Shown: piece after piece, positions 44,866 to 54,177 of the stretch
Layout of the letters: every line of letters starts with the position of its first letter
Numbering within the stretch: position 1 is the stretch's first letter
NCBI RefSeq assembly: GCF_038019025.1
Contig: NZ_CP150496.1
Span: 151,501-215,500, forward strand
From: Polaribacter marinaquae
Lineage (GTDB): Bacteria; Bacteroidota; Bacteroidia; Flavobacteriales; Flavobacteriaceae
DNA length: 64,000 bases
Direction: 5' to 3'
Notes under the pieces: model-generated
Databases searched by the model: none
What the model was told of the DNA's origin: nothing
Seen by the model: only the letters and a program-made list of their open reading frames with translations
Position numbers and translations under genes: made by a program

Positions 44866-46533
44866 TTAATTTATAGATTTAATTTCTCCTTTTTCTAGAG
44901 TTATTATTTGACTGCATTGTGTTTTCCAACTCTTTTTACTACTTACAACAATTAACGCCCAAGGTCTTCTAGCATCTGTTAAATAGCTAATTATTTTAAC
45001 AGTTTCTTCTAGATTAAATTGATCTAATGGATCTTCTAAGATCATTACTTTTGGCGCTTTTATTATAGATCTTGCTAAAATTATTTTCTTAGCAATTGTA
45101 TAAGACATTTGTTTACCTTCTGGATATAAAACAGTCTCTAATCCGTTAGGTTGTTCTTTTAAAAATTGATTTAAACCAACAATATCTAAAGCTTCAAAAA
45201 TTGTGTCATCTGTAATTTCTTGATTACCAAAAACTAAATTATTTCTAATAGAGCCTTCAAAAGGTGTTTCATCTGAAAGAGATAAACCTAATTGAGATCT
45301 GTAATGATTAAGGTGTAAGCTATTTAAAGATAAATTATTGATATAAATATTACCTTCTGTGGGTTCTATTACACCAGCAATTAATCTTAAAAGGCTAGAT
45401 TTACCAGCGCCACTTTCTCCGTGTACAAGAATTCTAGATTCTGGTTTTATAGTTAAAGAAATATCTTTAATAATTGGTTTTTTTCTATCTTCTACAGCAT
45501 AAGAAACGTTGTCTAATTCTATAGATAAACCTTTCTTAAAAATTGGTTTTTCACCTTCTTGCGATTCCAATTCTTTATCAACAACTTGTCCTATTTTTTC
45601 TATGGATGTAAGTACATCATAAAAAGACTCTAAGCCAACAATTAATTTTTCTACAGACTGTATTACCAATAAAATGATAATTTCTGCAGCAACAAACTGT
45701 CCTATATTCATTTCTTGATTAAGAACTAATGCACCACCAATTAATAATAAACTAGCAGTAACAATAACTTTAAAGCCTATCATTTGGCTAAATTGTAAAA
45801 TTAAAATTCTAAAGTGATTTTCTCTAGCTTCTAAATATTTACTTACCAAATCGTCATTTTTCTTTAATGCTAAATTTGTATTACCAGATAGTTTAAAACT
45901 TACAACGGTTCTTGCAACTTCTTGAATCCAATGGGCAACTTTATATTTAATTTTAGATTCTTTTAAACTAGTTTCTAAACCTCTTTGTGCAGTAAATTTA
46001 AAAACGATATAAATTAGAAGTAATAAAAGAATGCCAAAAATTATAAAGAAAGGATGATAAAAAGAAAGCAATATTAAAGCAAATACTATTTGTAATAAAG
46101 CGGTAGGTACATCAATTAATATTTTAGACAATCCTTTTTGTATTGTTAATGTATCAAAGAATCTATTTGCTAATTCTGGCGGATAATTATTACGTAGCTC
46201 ATTCATTTTAATTTTAGGAAACCTATAGCTTAACTCAAAAGAAGCTCTAGTAAAAATTCTTTGTTGAATTGTTTCTATAATTCTTAATTGCATTAATTGC
46301 AAAGCGCCAGAAAATATAACGCCAATTGTAACAACAATAACTAAAATTACCCAAGAAGTAGATATTTGAGCTCCTTGAATTAAATTAATAATTGCCTGTA
46401 TTCCTAAAGGTAATGATAGTGCTACAACACCACCAAATATGGCATAATAGAAAATTTGAAAAATATCTTTTTTTTCTAGTTTTAAAAGTCCCACAAAACG
46501 TCTCCATGGTGTTATTTTATCTGTAGTATTCAT
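44866..46533 (-). CDS. ABC exporter, permease fused to a degenerate ATPase domain
   Basis: A 555-residue half-transporter of the type-I-secretion or multidrug kind. A six-helix membrane domain spans about residues 25-310, without an N-terminal C39 peptidase. The nucleotide-binding domain is about 336-555. Walker A is intact (GESGAGKSS, 372-380). The other motifs are not: the Q-loop Gln is Ser420, the LSGGQ signature is MSYTI (476-480), Walker B ends in Glu500-Asp501 instead of Asp-Glu (MILED), and the H-loop His is Ser (531-532). So ATP may bind, but hydrolysis looks impaired. It sits between tetR (1 base) and hlyD (5 bases), where a working exporter ATPase is expected. The reading frame is otherwise clean, so this is not a decaying gene. 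Confidence 0.88.
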   Translation of the reverse strand: MNTTDKITPWRRFVGLLKLEKKDIFQIFYYAIFGGVVALSLPLGIQAIINLIQGAQISTSWVILVIVVTIGVIFSGALQLMQLRIIETIQQRIFTRASFELSYRFPKIKMNELRNNYPPELANRFFDTLTIQKGLSKILIDVPTALLQIVFALILLSFYHPFFIIFGILLLLLIYIVFKFTAQRGLETSLKESKIKYKVAHWIQEVARTVVSFKLSGNTNLALKKNDDLVSKYLEARENHFRILILQFSQMIGFKVIVTASLLLIGGALVLNQEMNIGQFVAAEIIILLVIQSVEKLIVGLESFYDVLTSIEKIGQVVDKELESQEGEKPIFKKGLSIELDNVSYAVEDRKKPIIKDISLTIKPESRILVHGESGAGKSSLLRLIAGVIEPTEGNIYINNLSLNSLHLNHYRSQLGLSLSDETPFEGSIRNNLVFGNQEITDDTIFEALDIVGLNQFLKEQPNGLETVLYPEGKQMSYTIAKKIILARSIIKAPKVMILEDPLDQFNLEETVKIISYLTDARRPWALIVVSSKKSWKTQCSQIITLEKGEIKSIN

Positions 46534-46534
46534 T

Positions 46535-47206
46535 TTATTTTAGTGTGTTTTTAACAAGTTGCGTAAAGAAACGAGTAGGTGTGGCACCTTTTTTACTATT
46601 TGTAATAGACGGAAAATGTTCTTTTAAAAAATGTTGATGCAAACCACCTTCTAAAATTGTGCTCGATAGGCTAAGTGCAAATTCATAATCTGGTTTTAAA
46701 GCTAATATCATTTCTTTTATTCTTGTTATTAATCTTTTGTAGACTTCAAAATAACCTTCTTTATTATCTGTATCTACTTCTTTTGTTAAGAAAGATTTAG
46801 AACTTTCATTTACAATTATTTTATATAAAATAGCTTCATTTATATGAGAATAATTACTGTCTAACGATACCGTTCTAGTAATTACCTCTATTGCTTTTTC
46901 TAGTTTTAATTCATTGTCTGATATGCTAAATGTTTCTATAACTAATTGATATTCTAACCAAGCCCAATACCAAGACGATAAATACAATAGTAATTTATGT
47001 TTGCTTTCAAAATATCTATAAATAGAACTTTCATTAGACTGTATCTTTGTTCCTAGTTTTTTAAAGGTAAAGTTTTCGAAGCCAATTTCGTCTATTAGAA
47101 GAATACTATTTTCAATTATTTTTTTACCTAAGTTCGAGGTTTCTGGATCTTTAATAAAAATCTTATCGGGTACTGTAATTTTTAATATTGATAATAAGTT
47201 TTTCAT
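46535..47206 (-). CDS. TetR-family regulator of the export operon
   Basis: A 223-residue regulator with an N-terminal TetR-like helix-turn-helix (NSILLIDEIGFENFTFKKLG, then QSNESSIYRYFESKHKLLLYL, the recognition and helix-4 block) and a helical ligand domain without clear relatives. It is the first gene of the operon, 1 base before the ABC gene. A 17-base inverted repeat at 47233-47249, right next to its -7 box, is the likely operator, so the protein probably represses its own operon until an inducer binds. Confidence 0.88.
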   Translation of the reverse strand: MKNLLSILKITVPDKIFIKDPETSNLGKKIIENSILLIDEIGFENFTFKKLGTKIQSNESSIYRYFESKHKLLLYLSSWYWAWLEYQLVIETFSISDNELKLEKAIEVITRTVSLDSNYSHINEAILYKIIVNESSKSFLTKEVDTDNKEGYFEVYKRLITRIKEMILALKPDYEFALSLSSTILEGGLHQHFLKEHFPSITNSKKGATPTRFFTQLVKNTLK

Positions 47207-47226
47207 GCTGAAACTATTTTAGATTG

Positions 47227-47234
47227 CAAATATA
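47227..47234 (-). promoter_or_regulatory. Promoter -7 box of the tetR/export operon
   Basis: Minus strand reads TATATTTG, exact consensus, 20 bases before the tetR ATG. It overlaps the palindrome by two bases. No clear -33. Confidence 0.55.
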
Positions 47235-47249
47235 ATAGTATTACTATTA
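47233..47249. promoter_or_regulatory. Predicted TetR operator
   Basis: TAATAGT-ATT-ACTATTA, a perfect 7-base inverted repeat around a 3-base centre, between the -33 and -7 positions of the tetR promoter. Size, symmetry and place fit a self-regulating TetR repressor. Confidence 0.65.
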
Positions 47250-47302
47250 AAAAAGAAAGTGTTACTGAAATTTGGTGTTTTTTTAACAATAAATTAATAC
47301 AC

Positions 47303-47332
47303 AAAAAAAAGCCTTCCGAATTAACGGAAGGC
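47303..47332 (-). terminator. Terminator after the propeller-like lipoprotein gene
   Basis: GCCTTCCG, loop AATTAA, CGGAAGGC; on the minus strand the stem is followed by a run of T. It lies 48 bases beyond the stop. Confidence 0.85.
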
Positions 47333-47379
47333 CCAACATTAACATAAAACATTCAACCAAAAATGTTTTTGTATAATTT

Positions 47380-48408
47380 TTATTCCTTATGTAAATACAC
47401 AGCAGAAGCAGAAGCTAACGTGGCATTGTAAGAAGGTGTTAAATTACCTCCATTATTTATGTTATTAAAAGCTAATATTCTTCCTCCGCCGTTTCCAGCT
47501 TCAGCAATAAATACAGTTTTTGTATCGCTATCATAAGCAACATCAACAGGATTACCTAATAAAGTACTTGCACCAGAAACTCTTGTTTGTTGCGAAACTG
47601 CTAAAGTAGCATTGTTAGCTGTTGCGTTAAATTTTGATGTAAAATCTTCAATGATATGAAAACCACCATCGTCTTGTCCGTTAGAAGCTTCACCAATATC
47701 TGTTAATATCATAACATCGGTTGTAGCATCATAAGTTAAACCATGCGTTCTAACAATTCCTTCAATGGCAATTGTTTTAGTAGCCTCTACAGTTGCTGTA
47801 CTTGTATTACTTAAAAAGTTAGAAAATACTGCTAATTCATTTGTAGTATCAACAATCGCAAATAAATCATTTCCTTTAAATACAATTCCCCATAATTTAA
47901 AGTTTGTTGTAATTGTATTTCTTAAAGTAAAAGAATTTCCATTTTTAGAGTAGATAAATAATCTACCATCTTTAGTAGTATCATCTCCGTCTACATCTGC
48001 ATTATCTGCAACCACATAAAAGTTACCACTTACAGCCAATTCTCTCGGACTTGTCATATCTAAAGAACCTGTAACACCAACATTAGCTGTTAATGAAGTA
48101 CCAGAAACATCGATACCTGTATAACCTTCTAAACCAAATGTGCTTCTAGAGGCTTGTACAACAAGGTCTTCTGAACCGTCATAATAAATTCCGTCTGCTT
48201 TTGTAGTTGCAGTTGTTATTGTAGATGTTGAGATATTATTCATATCAGATACATTGTACATATTTACATTTCCATCAGAATTATTTGAGGTAAATAAAAC
48301 TTTGGTTTCTGTTTGTAGGTCTAAGTCTAAATCTCTATCATTATTAGAACAAGAAGTTAAACCAAGCGTAGTAGCACATACTAGTGCCATAATTTTAATA
48401 GATTTCAT
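47380..48408 (-). CDS. Lipoprotein with probable beta-propeller fold, unknown function
   Basis: A 342-residue lipoprotein: signal peptide with lipobox LTSC (Cys20 in LGLTSCSNN), then a short acidic linker. The body consists of repeated strand-turn units such as GRLFIYSKNGNSF, LWGIVFKGNDLFAIVDTTNELAVF, HGLTYDATTDVMILTD and PVDVAYDSDTKTVFIAEAGNGGG, spaced like the blades of an NHL- or YncE-type propeller. Many Asp, Asn and Thr residues, as in exported Bacteroidota proteins. I cannot name a family with confidence. Located on the cell surface or periplasmic face. Single gene with its own terminator. Confidence 0.78.
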   Translation of the reverse strand: MKSIKIMALVCATTLGLTSCSNNDRDLDLDLQTETKVLFTSNNSDGNVNMYNVSDMNNISTSTITTATTKADGIYYDGSEDLVVQASRSTFGLEGYTGIDVSGTSLTANVGVTGSLDMTSPRELAVSGNFYVVADNADVDGDDTTKDGRLFIYSKNGNSFTLRNTITTNFKLWGIVFKGNDLFAIVDTTNELAVFSNFLSNTSTATVEATKTIAIEGIVRTHGLTYDATTDVMILTDIGEASNGQDDGGFHIIEDFTSKFNATANNATLAVSQQTRVSGASTLLGNPVDVAYDSDTKTVFIAEAGNGGGRILAFNNINNGGNLTPSYNATLASASAVYLHKE

Positions 48409-48554
48409 TCTGTTTATTTTTAGTTTTCAGGTATACATACGAAGTAATTTGATGTATGGTTTTTTTAAAATGATTTTTTTCTGAAAAAAGTTAATTTTTA
48501 CCATATTGTTGGTAATCAGTAATTAAAAAGTATGCATTATTCCTTTAAATTTTG

Positions 48555-48562
48555 TACCTTTG
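48555..48562 (+). promoter_or_regulatory. Promoter -7 box of the cold-shock-domain gene
   Basis: TACCTTTG, exact consensus. It leaves an untranslated leader of about 110 bases before the ATG at 48677, unusually long for this window. Confidence 0.55.
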
Positions 48563-48676
48563 TCGCTGTAAGACAGAATACAATTCCTTCATTATACTAG
48601 TTAGCCTTAATTAGATTTTCTTGTAACGTATTTTATCTTTCTAGAAATATTAATAAAAAAAACCTTTTGTATTTTA

Positions 48677-49129
48677 ATGGCAAAATCGCAGCAAACATTT
48701 AGTAAAAGTGAAAAAGAAAAGAAACGTTTAAAAAAACGTCAGGATAAGATTAAAAAAATGGAAGCTAGAAAAGCTGCCAAAGAAGAAAATGGGTCTACAG
48801 GAATTCAATTTGCTTATGTAGATCACAATGGTAATTTAACAGATACTCCGCCAGATCCAGAATTAAAAGTAGAGTATGAATTAGAAGATATTCAAATTTC
48901 TGTAACTAAAAAGGAAGATTTACCAGAAGAAGATCCTGTAAGAAAAGGTAAAGTTTCTTTCTTTGATACTTCTAAAGGTTTCGGATTTATTATTGATACA
49001 GAAAATAACGAAAAGTATTTTACACACGTAAGTGGTTTGATAGATCAAATTGCAGAAAACGATAAAGTTTCTTTCGAATTAGAAAGAGGTATGCGTGGTA
49101 TGAATGCAGTAAAAGTTAAGAAAGTATAA
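48677..49129 (+). CDS. Cold-shock-domain protein with basic N-terminal extension
   Basis: A 150-residue protein. The C-terminal 62 residues are a cold-shock domain (KGKVSFFDTSKGFGFIID with RNP1 KGFGFI, and KYFTHVSGL in place of RNP2), ending in KVSFELERGMRGMNAVKV. The first 40 residues are almost all Lys, Glu, Arg and Ala, a basic likely coiled coil (KEKKRLKKRQDKIKKMEARK), followed by an acidic linker. Nucleic-acid binding, probably single-stranded RNA, is expected. The long leader may have a structured regulatory role, as for other cold-shock genes. Strong terminator downstream. Confidence 0.92.
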   Translation: MAKSQQTFSKSEKEKKRLKKRQDKIKKMEARKAAKEENGSTGIQFAYVDHNGNLTDTPPDPELKVEYELEDIQISVTKKEDLPEEDPVRKGKVSFFDTSKGFGFIIDTENNEKYFTHVSGLIDQIAENDKVSFELERGMRGMNAVKVKKV

Positions 49130-49148
49130 TTTCATTTTTACAACATAT

Positions 49149-49184
49149 AAAAAAAGCCTTTTCAAATTGAAAAGGCTTTTTTTT
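49149..49184. terminator. Bidirectional terminator after the cold-shock-domain gene
   Basis: AAAAAGCCTTTTC, loop AAATT, GAAAAGGCTTTTTTTT; T-runs on both strands between convergent genes. Confidence 0.9.
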
Positions 49185-49201
49185 ATGAGTAAAAGTTTAT
49201 A

Positions 49202-50263
49202 TTAATTATTGTAAAACTCCATACTTTCTATAATTAAATCTACGGGCACTTTGCAATCAATTTTGTAATCTTCAAAATCATTTAAAAGCACAAAATTAAC
49301 TTGTCCGTTTACGTTTTTCTTATCGTGCTTTAATAATTCTAAAATTGCAGAAAAATCTTCTTTTAATAAATCAATTTTGTCGTAAATAGATAGTACAACA
49401 TCTTTAACCTCTAAAACTTTTTCAGTAGGAAAACCTAAAAGTTTTTCAGATATATAACTTTCACAAACCATACCAATTGCAATAGCTTCGCCATGAGTTA
49501 AGTTTTCTTTGTCTTCAGATTCTAAATAAAAAGATTCTATAGCGTGCCCTAATGTATGACCAAAATTTAAAATTTTGCGTAAGTTTTGTTCTTTAGGATC
49601 TTGTAAAACAACTTCGTTTTTAATTTCTATAGATCTAAAAATTAAGTCTTTAATATCTAAGCCTTTGTTGTTTTTAATTTCATAAAACAGTTTACTATCA
49701 TAAGTAATACCGTATTTAATAATTTCTGCAGTACCAGATTTTATTTCTCTTTCTGTAACTGTTTCCAAATAATTGGTATCAACAATAACCATTTCTGGGT
49801 TTGCAAACAAACCAATTTGATTTTTTAAAACACCTAAATCTACACCAGTTTTACCACCAACAGAAGCATCAACCATAGAAAGTAAAGTTGTAGGGATATT
49901 AACAAAATCGATACCTCTTTTGTAACAAGAAGCAACAAAACCACCTAAATCTGTAATAACGCCACCGCCTAGAGTAATTACCAAACTTTTTCTATCTCCG
50001 CCCAATTCTGTAATCGCGTTCCAAACGCCAGCACAGGTTTCTAAGTTTTTATTTATTTCACCAGATTCTATTTCTATAACTTCTATACGAATATCTGTTT
50101 TTAAATTTGGAATAAATTTAGGGTAACAACATTCAAAAGTATTTTCATCAGCTAAAATAAATAGCGTAGAGTAGTTTTTGTTAGAAATTAAGTTTGATAA
50201 TTCTTCGTATCCTTTTTCTTGAAAATGAACAGGATAACTTACGGCTTTTATAGATTTCATCAT
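49202..50263 (-). CDS. aroB: 3-Dehydroquinate synthase
   Basis: Second step of the shikimate pathway: DAHP to 3-dehydroquinate, NAD- and zinc-dependent. The 353-residue product has the NAD-binding GGGVITDLGGFVASCYKRG, then IPTTLLSMVDASVGGKTGVD, KNQIGLFANP, the zinc ligands in KILNFGHTLGHAIES and the later HGEAIAIGM. First Met and second Met are adjacent, so the start is uncertain by one codon. Convergent with the cold-shock-domain gene and divergent from proline dehydrogenase. No exact -7 box. Confidence 0.97.
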   Translation of the reverse strand: MMKSIKAVSYPVHFQEKGYEELSNLISNKNYSTLFILADENTFECCYPKFIPNLKTDIRIEVIEIESGEINKNLETCAGVWNAITELGGDRKSLVITLGGGVITDLGGFVASCYKRGIDFVNIPTTLLSMVDASVGGKTGVDLGVLKNQIGLFANPEMVIVDTNYLETVTEREIKSGTAEIIKYGITYDSKLFYEIKNNKGLDIKDLIFRSIEIKNEVVLQDPKEQNLRKILNFGHTLGHAIESFYLESEDKENLTHGEAIAIGMVCESYISEKLLGFPTEKVLEVKDVVLSIYDKIDLLKEDFSAILELLKHDKKNVNGQVNFVLLNDFEDYKIDCKVPVDLIIESMEFYNN

Positions 50264-50320
50264 TTTAATATTGAATGTGCAAATTAAATAGAAATTATTG
50301 AATTATTTACAGTCTTAGAC

Positions 50321-50328
50321 TATCTTTG
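50321..50328 (+). promoter_or_regulatory. Promoter of the proline dehydrogenase gene
   Basis: TATCTTTG with TTG at 50298-50300, 20 bases apart; both elements match the Bacteroidota consensus. ATG lies 21 bases downstream. Confidence 0.68.
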
Positions 50329-50349
50329 TTCTAAATTAAAATCTAACGA

Positions 50350-51510
50350 ATGAAATTTTTTGATAATACTGAAATTGCATTTTCATTAAAAACAGACTCA
50401 GAATTAGAAAGAGCATACTTTCTTTTTAAGATGATACAGAACCAACCAATGGTTAGAATAGGTACAGCTGTAACAAATTTCGCTTTAAAAGCACATTTAC
50501 CTGTAGAGGGTTTAATTCGTTCTACAGTATTCGATCATTTTTGTGGTGGTGTAACAGAAGAAGACTGTTTACCAAACATAGAAAAATTGTATACTAAAGG
50601 AGTATCTTCTGTGTTAGATTATTCGGTAGAAGGTAAAGAAGGAGAAGAGGTTTTCGATTTAACTTTAAAGACTATTTTAAAGATTATTAATTTTGGTGAA
50701 GAAAAGAAATCGATTCCGTTTGCGGTTTTTAAACCTTCTGGTTTTGGTAGGTTTGCTCTTTTTCAAAAAATTACAGAAAAACAAACCTTAACAGTAGAAG
50801 AAAAATCTGAATGGATTCGTGTAAAAGAACGTTTTCATACTGTGTGTAAAGCAGCAGTAAAACAAGATGTACCTTTATTGATAGATGCCGAAGAAAGCTG
50901 GATGCAAGATGCAGCAGATGATTTAGTTGAAGAATTGATGGAAAACTACAATAAAGAAAAAGCAATTGTATTTAATACATTACAAATGTATAGACACGAT
51001 CGTTTAGAGTATTTAAAAGGTTTATACGAAAGAGCTTATCAAAAAGATTTTCATATTGGTATGAAAGTAGTTCGTGGTGCTTACATGGAAAAGGAAAGAA
51101 GTAGAGCAGAAGAAAAAGGATATGAATCTCCTATTTGTGCAGATAAACAAGCAACAGATAAAAATTATGATGCTGCTATTTTGTATATGATGGAGCATAA
51201 AAAAATGGCTTTATTTGCAGGCACTCATAATGAAGAAAGTTCTTATTTACTTTTAAAATTAGCAGAACAATATAAAATAGCTAAAGATGATAAGCGTTTG
51301 TGGTTTGGTCAATTATATGGTATGAGCGATCATATTAGTTTTAACCTAGCAGATTTAGGTTATAATGTTGCCAAATATGTTCCTTTTGGTCCTGTTAGAG
51401 ATGTAATGCCTTACTTAATTAGAAGAGCAGAAGAAAATACATCTGTAGCTGGACAAACAAGTAGAGAATTAAATTTGATTAAAGCAGAGCGTAAACGCAG
51501 AAAAATATAA
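50350..51510 (+). CDS. Proline dehydrogenase
   Basis: FAD enzyme that oxidises L-proline to pyrroline-5-carboxylate, the first step of proline use. 386 residues, a stand-alone PRODH domain, not fused to the second enzyme as in large PutA. Recognisable blocks are VLDYSVEGKEGEEVFD, FAVFKPSGFGRFALF, VPLLIDAEESWMQDA, MKVVRGAYMEKER, and the C-terminal GPVRDVMPYLIRRAEEN-S, the signature for substrate binding (two Arg and Tyr). The next gene overlaps by one base (TAATG), so it is co-translated. Confidence 0.95.
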   Translation: MKFFDNTEIAFSLKTDSELERAYFLFKMIQNQPMVRIGTAVTNFALKAHLPVEGLIRSTVFDHFCGGVTEEDCLPNIEKLYTKGVSSVLDYSVEGKEGEEVFDLTLKTILKIINFGEEKKSIPFAVFKPSGFGRFALFQKITEKQTLTVEEKSEWIRVKERFHTVCKAAVKQDVPLLIDAEESWMQDAADDLVEELMENYNKEKAIVFNTLQMYRHDRLEYLKGLYERAYQKDFHIGMKVVRGAYMEKERSRAEEKGYESPICADKQATDKNYDAAILYMMEHKKMALFAGTHNEESSYLLLKLAEQYKIAKDDKRLWFGQLYGMSDHISFNLADLGYNVAKYVPFGPVRDVMPYLIRRAEENTSVAGQTSRELNLIKAERKRRKI

Positions 51511-51794
51511 TGCAGACGATTGATGAAATAAAAATGTTGTTGCATCGAAACAAACTTAGATTGCACCAAGAACTGTTGCAAAGTAAAGAGGCAATGCATT
51601 TAATAAGAAAATCTACACATTCGTCGTTAACAGAAGAAGAGAAGTTAAAAATAAAAGTACAGTTATTAGATATTTGCAAAGCAATACCTGCTTTTACTGT
51701 TTTTATGCTTCCGGGTGGTGCATTACTATTACCCTTACTAATAAAATTAATACCAGATATTTTACCATCAGCGTTTAGAGATGATGTAAAATAA
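51510..51794 (+). CDS. LETM1-like small protein
   Basis: A 94-residue protein. The C-terminal part reads CKAIPAFTVFMLPGGALLLP followed by LIKLIPDILPSAF, which strongly resembles the core of the mitochondrial LETM1 family (IPF-x-FFI-P-x(4)-LLP...LFP-x-LPS-F). The N-terminal half is a charged helix (LLHRNKLRLHQELLQSKEAM). The hydrophobic part could span or lie on the membrane. Eukaryotic LETM1 is a membrane ion-exchange or ribosome-binding protein; nothing here proves the same function. Coupled by TAATG overlap to proline dehydrogenase. Confidence 0.7.
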   Translation: MQTIDEIKMLLHRNKLRLHQELLQSKEAMHLIRKSTHSSLTEEEKLKIKVQLLDICKAIPAFTVFMLPGGALLLPLLIKLIPDILPSAFRDDVK

Positions 51795-51828
51795 TTTTAA
51801 AAAAATATAATTTTAAAAAAATAAAAGA

Positions 51829-51836
51829 TATATTTG
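51829..51836 (+). promoter_or_regulatory. Promoter -7 box of the thiamin operon
   Basis: TATATTTG, exact consensus, just before the TPP aptamer. The predicted transcription start (about 51841) coincides with the first base of the riboswitch. Confidence 0.65.
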
Positions 51837-51841
51837 TCTTG

Positions 51842-51930
51842 TAAACTTTAGGAGTAGCTATTAAATTAGTTTGAGAAACATCCTTAGAACCTGATTTGGT
51901 TAATACCAACGTAGGAAAAAGTTACCTAGA
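51842..51930 (+). promoter_or_regulatory. TPP riboswitch (THI element)
   Basis: Aptamer that senses thiamin pyrophosphate. It has the conserved pieces in order: GGAGTAGC..., then TTGAGAAACATCCTTAG (canonical CTGAGA...CCC; GGA pairs with TCC), GAACCTGATTTGG, TTAATACCAACGTAGGAA. Stem P1 can form between AACTT (51844-51848) and AAGTT (51919-51923), and TTGG/CCAA closes P4. Downstream (51933-51946) a TAGTTATATAACTA palindrome could be part of the switch. No terminator T-run follows, so control is probably at translation of thiS. Confidence 0.92.
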
Positions 51931-51978
51931 TTTAGTTATATAACTACCTCTCTTTGGTTTACAGTAATATTTATACTT

Positions 51979-52182
51979 ATGATTACTATAAATGTAAACC
52001 AAGAAAATCAACAATTTTCTGAAGAAATATCAATAGAAGAATTAATTTGTTTTTTAAAAATAAAAACAAACGGAATTGCTATTGCCGTTAATTCTAATGT
52101 TATAAAAAAAGAAAATTGGTCTTCTAATTTACTTCATAATAATGATAAAGTTTTAATCATAAAATCTACTCAAGGCGGATAA
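51979..52182 (+). CDS. thiS: Sulfur carrier protein ThiS
   Basis: Small ubiquitin-like carrier (67 residues) that brings sulfur as a C-terminal thiocarboxylate to thiazole synthase. It has the beta-grasp pattern with ISIEELICFLKIKTNGIAIAVNSNVI and ends in the essential Gly-Gly (STQGG). The ThiF-like enzyme at the end of the operon adenylates this end. Position directly after the TPP riboswitch. Confidence 0.95.
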   Translation: MITINVNQENQQFSEEISIEELICFLKIKTNGIAIAVNSNVIKKENWSSNLLHNNDKVLIIKSTQGG

Positions 52183-52197
52183 AACTTACAACTATAA

Positions 52198-54057
<1,860 letters not shown>

Positions 54058-54071
54058 TATACTTTTGCCAT

Positions 54072-54113
54072 AAAAGCGATTCTACGTCTTGGGGGAGACG
54101 TAGTTGAGCTTTT
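54072..54113 (+). other. Stable stem-loop between thiC and the TenI-like gene
   Basis: Outer stem AAAAGC (54072-54077) with GCTTTT (54108-54113), a symmetric internal loop GATT/TTGA, then a perfect inner stem CTACGTCT (54082-54089) with AGACGTAG (54096-54103) and a loop T plus five G. GC-rich for this genome. The T-run after it (TTTTCTTTAA) is weak, so it may be an attenuator, a processing or stability element in the operon mRNA, or a leaky terminator. Confidence 0.6.
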
Positions 54114-54177
54114 CTTTAATATACATTGATTATTATTGAAATATTAAAAGGTGTTTTTAAAATAATTTTTACTACTT

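Noticed and set aside
48254..48484. 76-codon plus-strand frame over the start of the propeller lipoprotein
   Set aside because: Antisense to a clear signal peptide and lipobox; no promoter or family features.
51411..51679. Overlapping minus-strand frames across the end of proline dehydrogenase and the LETM1-like gene
   Set aside because: No start signals, no family features; both plus-strand frames are supported.
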